Source: Helicobacter salomonis
Lineage (GTDB): Bacteria > Campylobacterota > Campylobacteria > Campylobacterales > Helicobacteraceae
Length of the DNA stretch: 64,000 nt
Assembly: GCF_017979425.1 (NCBI RefSeq)
Contig: NZ_JAERIS010000004.1
Span: forward strand, 1-64,000
Reading direction: 5' to 3'
Below the pieces are notes generated by a model. That model searched no databases. It was not told the DNA's origin and saw only the letters and a program-made list of their open reading frames with translations. Within the stretch, counting starts at the first letter, position 1, and each line of letters begins with the position of its first letter. Shown here piece by piece: positions 1-7,139 of this stretch. The position numbers were made by a program, and so were the translations under genes.

Positions 1-6
1 CGGAGT

Positions 7-28
7 TAGTGCGGATTTTATTGGGTAT
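7..28. repeat. Plasmid-origin iteron, single copy at window edge
   Basis: This 22-bp unit (TAGTGCGGATTTTATTGGGT plus AT) is nearly identical to the two iterons at 58241-58283, which lie just upstream of the Rep initiator gene there. By analogy a rep gene on the minus strand should lie just left of the window. Iterons of about this size are the binding sites of Rep_3-type initiators in theta plasmids. Only one copy is visible, so the origin is either cut by the window edge or degenerate. Confidence 0.7.
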
Positions 29-73
29 TACTCTCCACGAGCCCCGTACTACACGGGCTTCCCGAGGGACCTA

Positions 74-136
74 AAAGGTTAAAAAGACGAAGTCTTTTAA
101 AAGGGCTAAACACCTGCATGCGCGCGCGCATGCGCT
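74..136. other. Hairpin with TTTTAA core and GC palindrome (circular-form plasmid junction)
   Basis: AAAAGAC, loop GAA, GTCTTTT (82-98) forms a perfect 7-bp hairpin ending in TTTTAA (95-100). An 18-bp palindrome of alternating G and C with two CATG-type ends follows at 116-133. The same hairpin type plus TTTTAA forms the right boundary of the element at 58338-58358, and the GC tract with its leading AAAAGG forms the left boundary at 41222-41251. Here the two halves are contiguous, as they would be in the unintegrated circular plasmid. Confidence 0.65.
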
Positions 137-960
137 CGGGAATCGGGATCAGGTCAAAATCGCTCAAAAACTGGGTAGAAAACTTAACAAAAAATTTTTT
201 TTTGTGTATTTTTTGTCATTTTTAGGGTAATTTTGAGAGAAAATCGCTATAAAAATCGCATGGTCATTGTTAGGTGATCTGGGTTTGCGCTTCGTATTCA
301 TGGTGGTTGGCAAGAATAAAAAAATTTTTTGAGAATAAAATTTTTTTATTGAATTGACAGAGAATCGACTCGGAATGCAGTGCTAACGCACTGCTTACAG
401 AAGGGATTATCTGTGGGGAAGACCCCCCACACCCCCCTAGGGCTTTTGAGAGGAGAGAGAAGTGTTGTAAAAACGCTCTACAATCGTTGTGAAGGTATGG
501 GTAGGCTTTTTCGGTATGGGTTGAGAGTGTTGGAGCGATTGTAGGGCATTCTAAAGGGATTGGTAAGAGTGTTTTGAGACGGAGGAAGAAAAAGGTGTGC
601 TTTTGGAGTGTCAGATGGAAGTATACTGAACTTTGATGGTAAGGTTTACAAGGATTTTTCTAGTGATGACATCAATGGTATCGCGCACAAGAACTTCTGG
701 AGGGCTTTTAGAGAGCTGTGAGGACAAGATTACAGTTTATAGGCGAAAATGACTCTAAAATCAATTCTAAGCGCATTTGAGGGTAGTGGATAGCTTTTCA
801 GAGATGGTTTTGGTTTAAGTTGCGCTCTAGGAGCCTTCTATGGGGCCAGAAATGCTATGTGTTTTCTTGAGTGGCGTGTCTCTTTCATTGTGTGGACTTT
901 TTCTTGCTCTTGGACTTGGGATGTTCTTGGTGGGTTTGGATGAGCTCTAAAGGCTTTTTG
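137..960. repeat. Non-coding plasmid segment, diverged copy of 41252-41915
   Basis: I see no convincing gene in these 820 bases. The segment is a diverged copy of the non-coding left end of the 41-58 kb element. Shared blocks include a GCAGTGC/GCACTGC hairpin (377-394, loop TAAC; 41332-41349, loop TGAC), a following G-run/C-run hairpin (about 411-433; 41361-41384), a stretch reading GGTATGGGTTGAG, and the conserved leader block near 804-873. Compensating loop changes and the same order of blocks suggest a common plasmid ancestor. A poly-A/poly-T stretch lies at 189-203. Confidence 0.6.
760..915 (+). repeat. Conserved leader-like repeat, copy A
   Basis: This is one of four related non-coding blocks in the window. 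The shared core runs from ATGGTTTT through AAGTTGCGCTCTA and a GGGGC box to AATGCTATG and TTGAGTGG (about 804-873). Copies at 3721-3801 and 41745-41870 are closely similar; the copy at 2605-2718 is more diverged. This copy is not followed by an intact gene; the next remnant downstream on this strand is a broken HigB-like toxin at 1234. Confidence 0.55.
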
Positions 961-987
961 CCATTTAGCTATAGGGGAATATATCAA
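961..987 (+). mobile_element. Half right-end of an ISHp608-like IS200/IS605 element
   Basis: TTTAGCTATAGGGG followed 7 bases later by TCAA resembles the 3' half of the right-end hairpin and cleavage site seen more completely at 4786-4815 and 12886-12916. The 5' arm of the hairpin is missing. From memory, ISHp608 TnpA recognises a hairpin with an extra T and cleaves the right end after TCAA. No transposase gene is nearby. This is a weak call made mainly because two better copies exist in the window. Confidence 0.35.
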
Positions 988-1233
988 GTCGGGAATAGTA
1001 AAGACTTAGTATAGTTTGGGTGTGGTTACTAATAAATTGTGCCTAGCACAAAATAGCTCAAAACCCACCTACTTTAGGGCTCTTGAGCCCTTTTCAAGCC
1101 AACATGCCCTCATTTCGTTCAAACACCGCTTTTACCTGCTTGTTGAGTTTTATCGATGTATAATCTTGTATAATCTTAGAATATTGCCTAATTACGGGGT
1201 TTAAAACCCTAAAGTGGGTGTTTTTACGCTAAA

Positions 1234-1500
1234 ATGAAATATGGAAATAAAAAGTCAAGCGGGTTTGAAAATCTGAAAGATCTAAAAAAGCGGGGTGTGA
1301 TTGTGCGCCGTCTGTGGACCTTGGAAAGTGGGCACCTTAGTGTTCACAAACGCATCACGGGTATAATTTTGAGCTACGCATCCACACAGGATCAGACTAC
1401 CGCTTGTATGTAATCAAACGGGGCAAGACGGCAAGACGTTGGTAATTTTGTTTTGCAGAGGCGACAAAGTACGCAGGTTTTGGGTATGTTCAGCTTTTAG
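1234..1500 (+). pseudogene. HigB/RelE-ParE-type toxin pseudogene, two frameshifts
   Basis: Translation in three successive frames gives one recognisable protein of the 'addiction module killer' (HigB-like, RelE/ParE superfamily) type. It starts MKYGNKKSSGFENLKDLKKR and continues RRLWTLESGHL, HKRITG. After a shift it reads ELRIHTGSDYRLYVIKRGK, and after a second shift TLVILFCRGDK. The family consensus has ELRIHyGpGYRvYf and a GGDKs motif in the same order. No antitoxin gene follows; the next gene is on the other strand. The gene cannot make a functional toxin. Confidence 0.65.
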
Positions 1501-1566
1501 GACACCTAATAGCAACATACCCAGCAACAAACCCCATCTTAAAACATTTTGACACATCGTTTCTCC

Positions 1567-2430
1567 CTAGTGTGGTTTCTGCCATTTTTCTAACGCTAAA
1601 ATCGCGTCTTTATTCCCAAACTCTACCGCCTTCTTCAAATACTCTAACCCTTGTTGCTCGTCTTTGGGTGTGCCTAGCCCCTCTAAGTAGGCTTGAGCGA
1701 TGGCATAAAGAGTTTTGCCTAGAGTCTTGGTATCTATGTTAGATTGCTTGGCGCGCTGATAGTCAAAGTTGCTAGGCTTTAGAAGTTTAGGATCGCACAC
1801 TTTATACCTCGAATCGATTGTAAAGTTCAACGCTCATCGCCATCCATGTTCGAAGTAGGTTCCCATGCTTGTGCTTGTGGACATGCACCCTTTGGCAAAA
1901 CAAGACATTTTGATACATCTTAAACCCAGAGATAGGAGAATCGCTCGATATGAAATTATCCATAAGAGAGAGTGTTTTCAACGCGTGGATGCTGGTTAGA
2001 TATGCTAGCTGGAAGTTCGCATGAAAGACGTGGTTGGCTAGTTCGTTGAAAATTTGGTGCGTGTAATTATAATCATTGGGCTTGTCATAGTCCCATTCAC
2101 CACTCCATACAGACATGTTGTGAAAATAGCTCAGTGCATATCTAAGCTGCCAAAAACGCGTGGATCCCAGGGCGTAAAAATAACCTGCCCTATCTTTATT
2201 TTGTTTGATGCCCTGCCCTTCAAAGAGTAGATCGCCCAAGAATATCGGGGCTTGGATGCTGTGTAGAGCACTGCCTTGTTGGTAAAGACCATAGGCTTTT
2301 TTGTAATCCTGCTTCTTTTTAGTCTCCTTGGCTAGTTCAAGTGAATATAGAAGCCCTATTTTAGGGGGTTGTTCGATTTTGGAGGAGGAGCTTAGAGAGA
2401 GTTTTTTGACTGAATAAAATTTTATTAAAA
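1567..2430 (-). pseudogene. Sel1-repeat (TPR-like) protein, frameshifted and 5'-truncated
   Basis: Reading leftwards, codons from about 2430 give LELAKE, YKKAYGLYQQGSALHSIQAP, GDLLFEGQGIKQNKDRAGYF, then a frameshift near 1802-1830, then TLYAIAQAYLEGLGTPKDEQ and GLEYLKKAVEFGNKDAILAL. The motif G-x-G followed by D...A..y...A...G is the Sel1-like repeat, a helical solenoid common in secreted Helicobacter Hcp proteins. No start codon or signal peptide is found upstream; the frame runs into an AT-rich repeat tract, so the 5' end is lost. A second Sel1 pseudogene lies at 21274-21564. Confidence 0.6.
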
Positions 2431-2532
2431 TTCTATTAAATGCCTGATAATTCGATAACTAAATTTTATTAAAAATTTATTAATTTGCAATTATTTTTCA
2501 TTTTAATTTTATTAAATTCTTATTAAAACAAC
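2405..2532. repeat. AT-rich tract of degenerate TTTTATTAAA repeats
   Basis: About six imperfect copies of a 10-11 bp unit (TTTTATTAAA, TTCTATTAAA, TTTTATTAAA, TTTATTAA, TTTTATTAAA, TTCTTATTAAAA) lie within about 125 bases. It marks the truncated 5' end of the Sel1 pseudogene. Repeats of this kind can be plasmid-origin AT-rich regions, promoter curvature elements or simple low complexity; I cannot decide. Confidence 0.4.
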
Positions 2533-2604
2533 AATTTTTGGGTTATGCACCTAGTTGCATGATCACTTCATAACAAGGTCTATGAGGACATATTCAATAA
2601 TCGC

Positions 2605-2718
2605 TCTAAAACGCTCTACAATCGTTTTAATGGGCGGGGTTCTATGGTAAACTCTTTTTTTGCAAAGTTGCGATTTATGACCCCTTTACGGGGCTAAAAA
2701 CGCTATGCTTAATCTTGT
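2605..2718 (+). repeat. Conserved leader-like repeat, copy B
   Basis: GCTCTAAAACGCTCTA is followed by ATGGTAAAC, AAGTTGCGATTTATGA, a CCCC-TTTAC-GGGG hairpin and TAAAAACGCTATG. This is the most diverged of the four copies but keeps the order of blocks. It ends 34 bases before the start codon of the membrane-protein gene at 2753, which fits a promoter/leader role. Confidence 0.5.
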
Positions 2719-2752
2719 GTAAATACTTTTTCCAAACTCAGCAAGGATTTTA

Positions 2753-3331
2753 ATGGATAAGAGACAAGACATCAAACAAGCTTTGCATGCCGCCAATATT
2801 TTTTTGTTTGCCTTGATCGTGTTTTACATCGTTCTTACTCGCGATTCACGCGCATGGGGATGGGGAATTGATGTAATTTTCTTTGTAGCATGCCTTGAAA
2901 TGGGTGCTGTTATTTTAGCGTTATACCCTAACAAACGCATCTCTTTAGGACTCATTGCTTTAGGATTTGTGCTATGTTGTGCTCCATTTATCCCTCCCCT
3001 AAAATACGGAACAATCGTACTTAGCGTAGGAGCTCTCATCTTTTGGGCATATGTTGGTAATAAAAAATGGTGGCTTTTTCCCATCCCGCCTTTAATCGCT
3101 ATTATTCTTATCTTGTTTGAGTCGCATGATGCCTTGTTTAAGTGGAAGGCGTTCGTGTTAATGTTAAAAGTCACGCTGAGCTGCTATAGCATTGTACTTC
3201 TTTGCACGCTTTGCGTTTATCCCATTAGAAACGCGCATTGGTTTTTGCGCTGTTTAGTGGCTATAGTTGTTTTCTGGCTTCTCAATGCTCAAGTTGGATC
3301 GCTCATGGTGTCTCTCCTTTTTGGTAGATAA
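2753..3331 (+). CDS. Hypothetical multi-spanning membrane protein
   Basis: I do not recognise the family. The 192-residue product has a short charged N-terminus (MDKRQDIKQ) and five to six hydrophobic segments (about residues 13-30, 38-56, 62-80, 85-100, 108-122, 135-155 and 165-188), so it is almost certainly an inner-membrane protein. An AAGGA ribosome-binding site precedes the ATG by about 6 bases. It is one of the few intact genes in the accessory zone. A copy of the conserved leader repeat lies directly upstream. Nothing in the sequence gives a function. Confidence 0.6.
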   Translation: MDKRQDIKQALHAANIFLFALIVFYIVLTRDSRAWGWGIDVIFFVACLEMGAVILALYPNKRISLGLIALGFVLCCAPFIPPLKYGTIVLSVGALIFWAYVGNKKWWLFPIPPLIAIILILFESHDALFKWKAFVLMLKVTLSCYSIVLLCTLCVYPIRNAHWFLRCLVAIVVFWLLNAQVGSLMVSLLFGR

Positions 3332-3524
3332 GTTGCACGCTACAAGGCAACGACTCCGAATTGCGCGCCTAGTGGCATGGGTTGCTTTGTAGCACATCGA
3401 AGGAGGCGCGCGTAAGCTTTTGAGAAGTGAATTTATGGTGGTTGAATGGTCTGGGTTAGATCAACACGAGTCGTAGTTAGACAGCTAGGTGTAACTAAGT
3501 GAAGTGAAGGATTTTTATCAGCGA
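3332..3524. other. Intergenic stretch without recognised content
   Basis: No gene, hairpin terminator or repeat stands out between the membrane protein gene and the next minus-strand remnant. A GC-rich patch (GGAGGCGCGCG) lies near 3403-3413. Confidence 0.3.
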
Positions 3525-3698
3525 TTAGCTTTTTATTTCACTCTCCAACTCTTCGATGCGTTCTTGCATTTTCAAAAGCTCTAGGGTTTACTCTGTGCGT
3601 TGCTCTTCGGGCAACACCCCCGCGCTCTCTTTCAAGCGTGAGACACCTTTGATAACTTCGAGTTTAAGTAGCAAAAGCTCTTGCTCTTTTGGCGTCAT
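3525..3698 (-). pseudogene. Small coiled-coil protein, interrupted by in-frame stop
   Basis: From an ATG at 3698 the frame reads MTPKEQELLLLKLEVIKGVS then RLKESAGVLPEEQRTE, a TAA stop at 3588-3590, and continues in the same frame as TLELLKMQERIEELESEIKS to a second stop at 3525. The heptad-like leucines on both sides of the stop suggest one 57-residue helical protein broken by a nonsense mutation. A short 36-residue version could still be made. It may be a small regulator or antitoxin-like helix from a plasmid; the function is unknown. Confidence 0.45.
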
Positions 3699-3720
3699 TG
3701 ATTAGTCCTTTGTGTTTAAT

Positions 3721-3805
3721 CGCTTCTAAGTATGGTTTTTGTCTAAGTCGCGCTCTATGAGGCTTCCAGGGGGCTAAGAATGCTATGTTTGATTTTGAGT
3801 GGCTC
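3721..3805 (+). repeat. Conserved leader-like repeat, copy C
   Basis: The block ATGGTTTTTGTCTAAG, CGCGCTCTATGAG, GGGGGCTAAGAATGCTATG, TTTTGAGTGG is nearly identical to copy D at 41799-41868. It lies about 180 bases upstream of the antitoxin start at 3985, comparable with the roughly 210 bases between copy D and the first cargo gene at 42076. Confidence 0.55.
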
Positions 3806-3984
3806 ATGGATTCTCCAAATTGTCGTTTTTATTGTGCTTTTGTCTTGCTTTTGATGGGTTGATGGGGGGGTTAGAACGATTGGAGTGGTTCATGGATTGG
3901 TGGGGTGGTTTGGAGGGAAGCAGCAAAGAAATATTCCCGTAAATAGCAACTTTAGGGTATACTCACAGGAGAAGAGGTGATTGT

Positions 3985-4304
3985 ATGTCAGTAGGTTATC
4001 AGAGAAAAGACAAACAGGGTATGGAGGATTATCGGGTGTACAACGAGAAGCGACTGTCTGAGATTTTGAGCATCACCCAGGCGCAGCTCTTGGAAGTGCG
4101 AGCAGAGCGCAGGCAGATTACAAAAAAGCTCCAGAACCTTCACAGAAAAAGAAGTCAGATTAAACTATGCTTGTTGCAAGAAGAGATCACATGCCTAACC
4201 AAGCAACACAGCTGGCCTTGATGAGTGTCGATGATCCTGACGAAACATATATGAGAACCAGCTCATTTGCTGAATTTGCAGAGAGAGCCGAAAAAGAAGA
4301 TTAA
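3985..4304 (+). pseudogene. HP0895-like antitoxin, frameshifted
   Basis: The first part from ATG 3985 contains DYRVYNEKRLSEILSITQ and RAERRQITKKLQNLHRKR, which matches in pattern the coiled-coil N-terminus of H. pylori HP0895-type antitoxins (DYxxYxxxxL, then a long charged helix). After a frameshift near 4165 the other frame gives SVDDPDETYMRTSSFAEFAE and RAEKED to a stop at 4302-4304, the short toxin-binding tail expected in such antitoxins. A GAGG ribosome-binding site precedes the start. The pair with the downstream YafQ-like toxin is a classic TA arrangement. Both partners are damaged. Confidence 0.55.
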
Positions 4305-4584
4305 CTCTTTCGTACTCGAGATTGTTGCTAAGAAGTCTTTTCAAAAAGATTATACAAGACACTTCAAAAGTAAGAATATTACGAGAGATGTGCTTGATGT
4401 CATTGTTTCGAAACTTCAACAACAGCTTCCACTTGAAGCAAAATACAAAGACCATGCCCTAAAAGGGCAATGGAAAGATTTTAGGGAGTGCCATGTCAAG
4501 CCAGATTTGCTGCTGATTTACCAAGTGTAAGGCGATATGCTTATTCTGTTGAGACTGGGTACGCATAGTGAGCTGTTTGGATAG
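4305..4584 (+). pseudogene. YafQ/HP0894-like mRNA-interferase toxin, nonsense mutation
   Basis: The translation contains LEIVAKKSFQKDY, LPLEAKYKDHALKGQW, FRECHVKPDLLLIYQV, then TAA (4528-4530), and in the same frame GDMLILLRLGTHSELFG ending at 4582-4584. This is the full YafQ/RelE-type order, with the basic DHAL-KG, FR-CH-KPDLLLIY and LRLG-HSELF motifs. A single nonsense codon removes the last 17 residues, including the conserved C-terminal histidine region. No good start codon lies before LEIV; the codon there is GTA. The toxin is therefore probably inactive. Confidence 0.7.
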
Positions 4585-4639
4585 ATTGCTGAAGAAAAAC
4601 GACCTATTTGAATGTTGTGTTAGGAGATGCACTGAGGCG

Positions 4640-4815
4640 TAGGGGTTTTTGCAATTTAGATATTACCATCTGCGCCATAAGGCATCTTTTTTGTGCTCTA
4701 ATGTCCCTCATAGAGTTGGGGCATCGACTCTTGGAGTAGAAGTCGTAAGGTCCGCTTGTGGGCGGACTTTGATGATGCCAGAATTCCCTAGCTTTAGCTA
4801 TGGGGGATATGTCAA
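4640..4815 (+). mobile_element. Remnant 3' end of an ISHp608-like IS: tnpB tail and right end
   Basis: CCC-TAGC-TTTA-GCTA-T-GGG at 4786-4804 is a hairpin with one extra T, followed by TCAA at 4812-4815. From memory this matches the right end and cleavage site of ISHp608. Just upstream, one frame reads VGASTLGVEVVRSACGRTL, which resembles the C-terminus of Helicobacter TnpB proteins. A further GTCCGC/GCGGAC hairpin lies at 4750-4767. In intact elements this region encodes the omega RNA that guides TnpB. No tnpA or tnpB body remains. Confidence 0.55.
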
Positions 4816-4972
4816 AAATTTAGCTATAAGGAGGTAAAACGCCTCTTCCGTTTCTTAATCCTCATAGCCAAAGAGTCTTTGATTGTTGTTTACTTTTTGG
4901 ATTGCTGGGGTATGGGGCGTATGTTTTGATTAAAGAGGCCATTCAAGATTTCGCTGACTAGGTTTGGTTAGG

Positions 4973-5341
4973 ATGTTAGCGGGTGGTGTAAAGGCACAAC
5001 TTGATTGTGCCAAAAAGGATTTGCAGAGGGCCACAGAGGCGTTTAACGATCTAGAAGAGCGTAAAGTCTTTTGGAAGTGGTTGGCAAAAGGATGTGTGGA
5101 TTTTGAGGCACACAAGGCCAAGAGCCTAAGGTGCATGGCAGACCTAGAGCAGGAGGATACAGCAGAGGTTGTGATCGCTTTTTTTGGTAAAACCAATGCG
5201 GGCAAATCCATCCTCATTGAAACCTTACGCCTTTTTTCAAAGAAGAGGGAAAGGTCCAACAGCAAGCGTTATTTAAAAAATACAGGCACGTTTTAAGACA
5301 CCCAGTCCAAATTATACTAGTACCTAACACTAAGAAGTAAG
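4973..5341 (+). pseudogene. Dynamin-like/50S-binding-type GTPase fragment
   Basis: The protein contains a helical N-terminus (VKAQLDCAKKDLQRATEAFN, FWKWLAKGCVDF) and a P-loop GKTNAGKS inside IAFFGKTNAGK. After a frameshift near 5235 the frame gives FFKEEGKVQQQALFKKYRHV and LRHPVQIILVPNTKK, ending at 5341. Only the segment around the G1 motif is present; G3 and G4 motifs and the C-terminal helical part are missing, so this is a decayed 5' portion of a longer GTPase. The upstream context is IS debris, and a convergent lipoprotein gene follows. Confidence 0.5.
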
Positions 5342-5343
5342 CC

Positions 5344-6450
5344 TTATTTAAATAGATAGGCGTATTCAGATTTTGGGTTAATGAATTGTTTGAGATCGCT
5401 AAACTTGATTGGAAGATAATTGAGACTTCCTCCTATGCTAACGCTTATTTCATATGTATGCCATGCAAATGAAACATAACCGGGCGTGATGTAAAATTCT
5501 GGTTCATCTGTTAAGGGAAATGCCGATGGGGATATCAAATCGCTATAATCTGGGTCGTTTGTGAGTCTCTTACTAAGGAAGTCTAGTAACTGCGTTTTCT
5601 TTGTTTTATCAAATACATCATCAAAATCACTAGGAATTGGATTCCCAGTTTTTAGATTGTATCCCACCATTGTAACATTTTCAACGCCTTTACTTCCATT
5701 GCTAGTGAAGTGCTTGACATGCAACAATAGTGTGCGATCATCTAGTAAGTCGACAACAACATATTCATCATTATATTCATGATTTGGAGATTCGTCTTGA
5801 TCAGGTGCATAGTCTGCATACTCTTCTTTTAGCTCGGATAATATTTTGCTTTTTAGTTCATTTTCGCTCTTAGCTCCTAAAGATATGGCATTATTTAGCT
5901 TTGTATAAACTTCATTTGAGAGATTGTTATTGCATCTTGGGATGAATATTTTTAGCATTGAATAATCATATGAGTTAATGTCTGTGCCTGCACTGAATTC
6001 ATTTGACACAAGAGAAATTTCACTAATTTTTGCGCTCGCATCTTGTTTGAATTTAAATTTTACTCCATTAAGCGTACCCTCTAAAGTTAGCAAGCCCTTT
6101 TCAAAGCCAAATTTAGCAGTGTCTAAGTCTAAAGGTCCATAATCTTTATCCACGCCTACGACAAAAAAGGCAGGGTTGTCGTACATACTTGTAGTTGCAA
6201 GGTCTAGGTATGCCTTAGTTTTTTCTCCATAGAATTCGCCATCTAGTAAATAGAACTTCTTGTCTTTAATTAAGGCAATTAGCTCTTTATAACTCATTTT
6301 TTTGGGTGCAATATTTGTTTTGGAGCATTCTGTGGCATATTGAGCAGTATTTTTAGTTTGGCTCGTATTTTTAGCTACATCTTGAGTCGTATTTTGAGCA
6401 CAAGATGCGAGCAAAAGAGCTAGAGTACAAGCTAAAAGTGATCTTTTTAT
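5344..6450 (-). CDS. DUF3298-type lipoprotein with possible ATA start
   Basis: The C-terminus (about the last 100 residues, with YITPGYVSFAWHTYEISV and LKQFINPKS-YAYLF) fits the DUF3298/RsiV-like domain of secreted or periplasmic proteins; the role is unknown. If translation starts at the ATA codon at 6450-6448, the N-terminus is KRSLLACTLALLLASC, a textbook lipoprotein signal with lipobox LLASC; an AAGGAAA ribosome-binding site precedes that ATA. The first standard start (TTG at 6414) would cut the signal peptide off. The reading frame is otherwise intact and 368 codons long. It is isolated between two degenerate regions. Either ATA is used or an ATG was recently mutated. Confidence 0.65.
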   Translation of the reverse strand: MKRSLLACTLALLLASCAQNTTQDVAKNTSQTKNTAQYATECSKTNIAPKKMSYKELIALIKDKKFYLLDGEFYGEKTKAYLDLATTSMYDNPAFFVVGVDKDYGPLDLDTAKFGFEKGLLTLEGTLNGVKFKFKQDASAKISEISLVSNEFSAGTDINSYDYSMLKIFIPRCNNNLSNEVYTKLNNAISLGAKSENELKSKILSELKEEYADYAPDQDESPNHEYNDEYVVVDLLDDRTLLLHVKHFTSNGSKGVENVTMVGYNLKTGNPIPSDFDDVFDKTKKTQLLDFLSKRLTNDPDYSDLISPSAFPLTDEPEFYITPGYVSFAWHTYEISVSIGGSLNYLPIKFSDLKQFINPKSEYAYLFK

Positions 6451-6521
6451 GTTATTTCCTTGTTTTGTTTAAGTTTTTGCATGTTAGCAAAAATACTAGC
6501 GTGCTAAAAAGGTTTCATGCC

Positions 6522-6668
6522 TTACGCACCCTTGTGAGCTCCGCTCTTATCATCAACACTAGATAAAACTTCTACACTTATAACGGGGTCGGGCTCATCA
6601 CACACCACAACAACACGTCTAACCAAACCGCTCTGTTCGGGCGTGGCGGGTTGGGGTGTTGTATGGTT
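6522..6668 (-). pseudogene. 48-codon C-terminal fragment, unknown protein
   Basis: One minus-strand frame stays open from 6668 to a TAA at 6522 and reads TTPQPATPEQSGLVRRVVVV, CDEPDPVISVEVLSS and VDDKSGAHKGA. There is a stop just upstream and no start codon, so it looks like the 3' remnant of a larger gene. I do not recognise it. Confidence 0.3.
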
Positions 6669-6838
6669 TTAAGCAGCAAAAAATAATACTAAATCTATCA
6701 AAATACAAATAATAGACTAAAATTATCCATAAAAACAAACCAAAATACCTAAGATATTAGATTTTTAAGTTTAACTGAATAAAAATCTAATATAACGATT
6801 GTTTAGTCTTGCAAAAGCGTTAAAAGAGTTAAATATGC

Positions 6839-7137
6839 TTACCTCCGCTCCCTTTTTGGGGTTGGGGGCGGATGTTTTTCTAGCCACTCAAGGGCATTTC
6901 TGGCATTGTTGATGCAACGCATTGAGTTATCCTAAAAATCGTTTAAGAGCTCTTGGGCTAATTGCGGGTCTTTTGTGCCTATCTCTTTGATGTGGGCTAA
7001 AAACTCGCTATCTAAGTCCGTTGCCCGCTTTGTTGGTCTGTACTCGTTGAGGTGTTGGCTTGTACCTTTGGCTGTGGGGACTGTGCTGTGGGGGTGTCCT
7101 TAATGGCGTGAATATCACCCTCAAGTTTTTGTATTCT
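6839..7137 (-). pseudogene. Degraded small helical protein downstream of hsdS
   Basis: Directly after hsdS on the minus strand the frame reads RIQKLEGDIHAIKDTPTAQS, then after a shift LDSEFLAHIKEIGTKDPQLA, QELLNDF, a stop, and DNSMRCINNARNALEWLEKH to a TAA at 6839. This looks like a short acidic helical protein with one frameshift and one nonsense codon. The function is unknown. The rest of the 6430-7140 interval is AT-rich and shows nothing else apart from the fragment at 6522-6668. Confidence 0.3.
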
Positions 7138-7139
7138 GT

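Noticed and set aside
189-203. A/T homopolymer run near the window start as a switch
   Set aside because: It is not inside or just upstream of any gene that I can support.
1016-1204. 62-codon open frame on the plus strand
   Set aside because: No ribosome-binding site, no family resemblance, and it overlaps IS-end and plasmid debris; likely chance.
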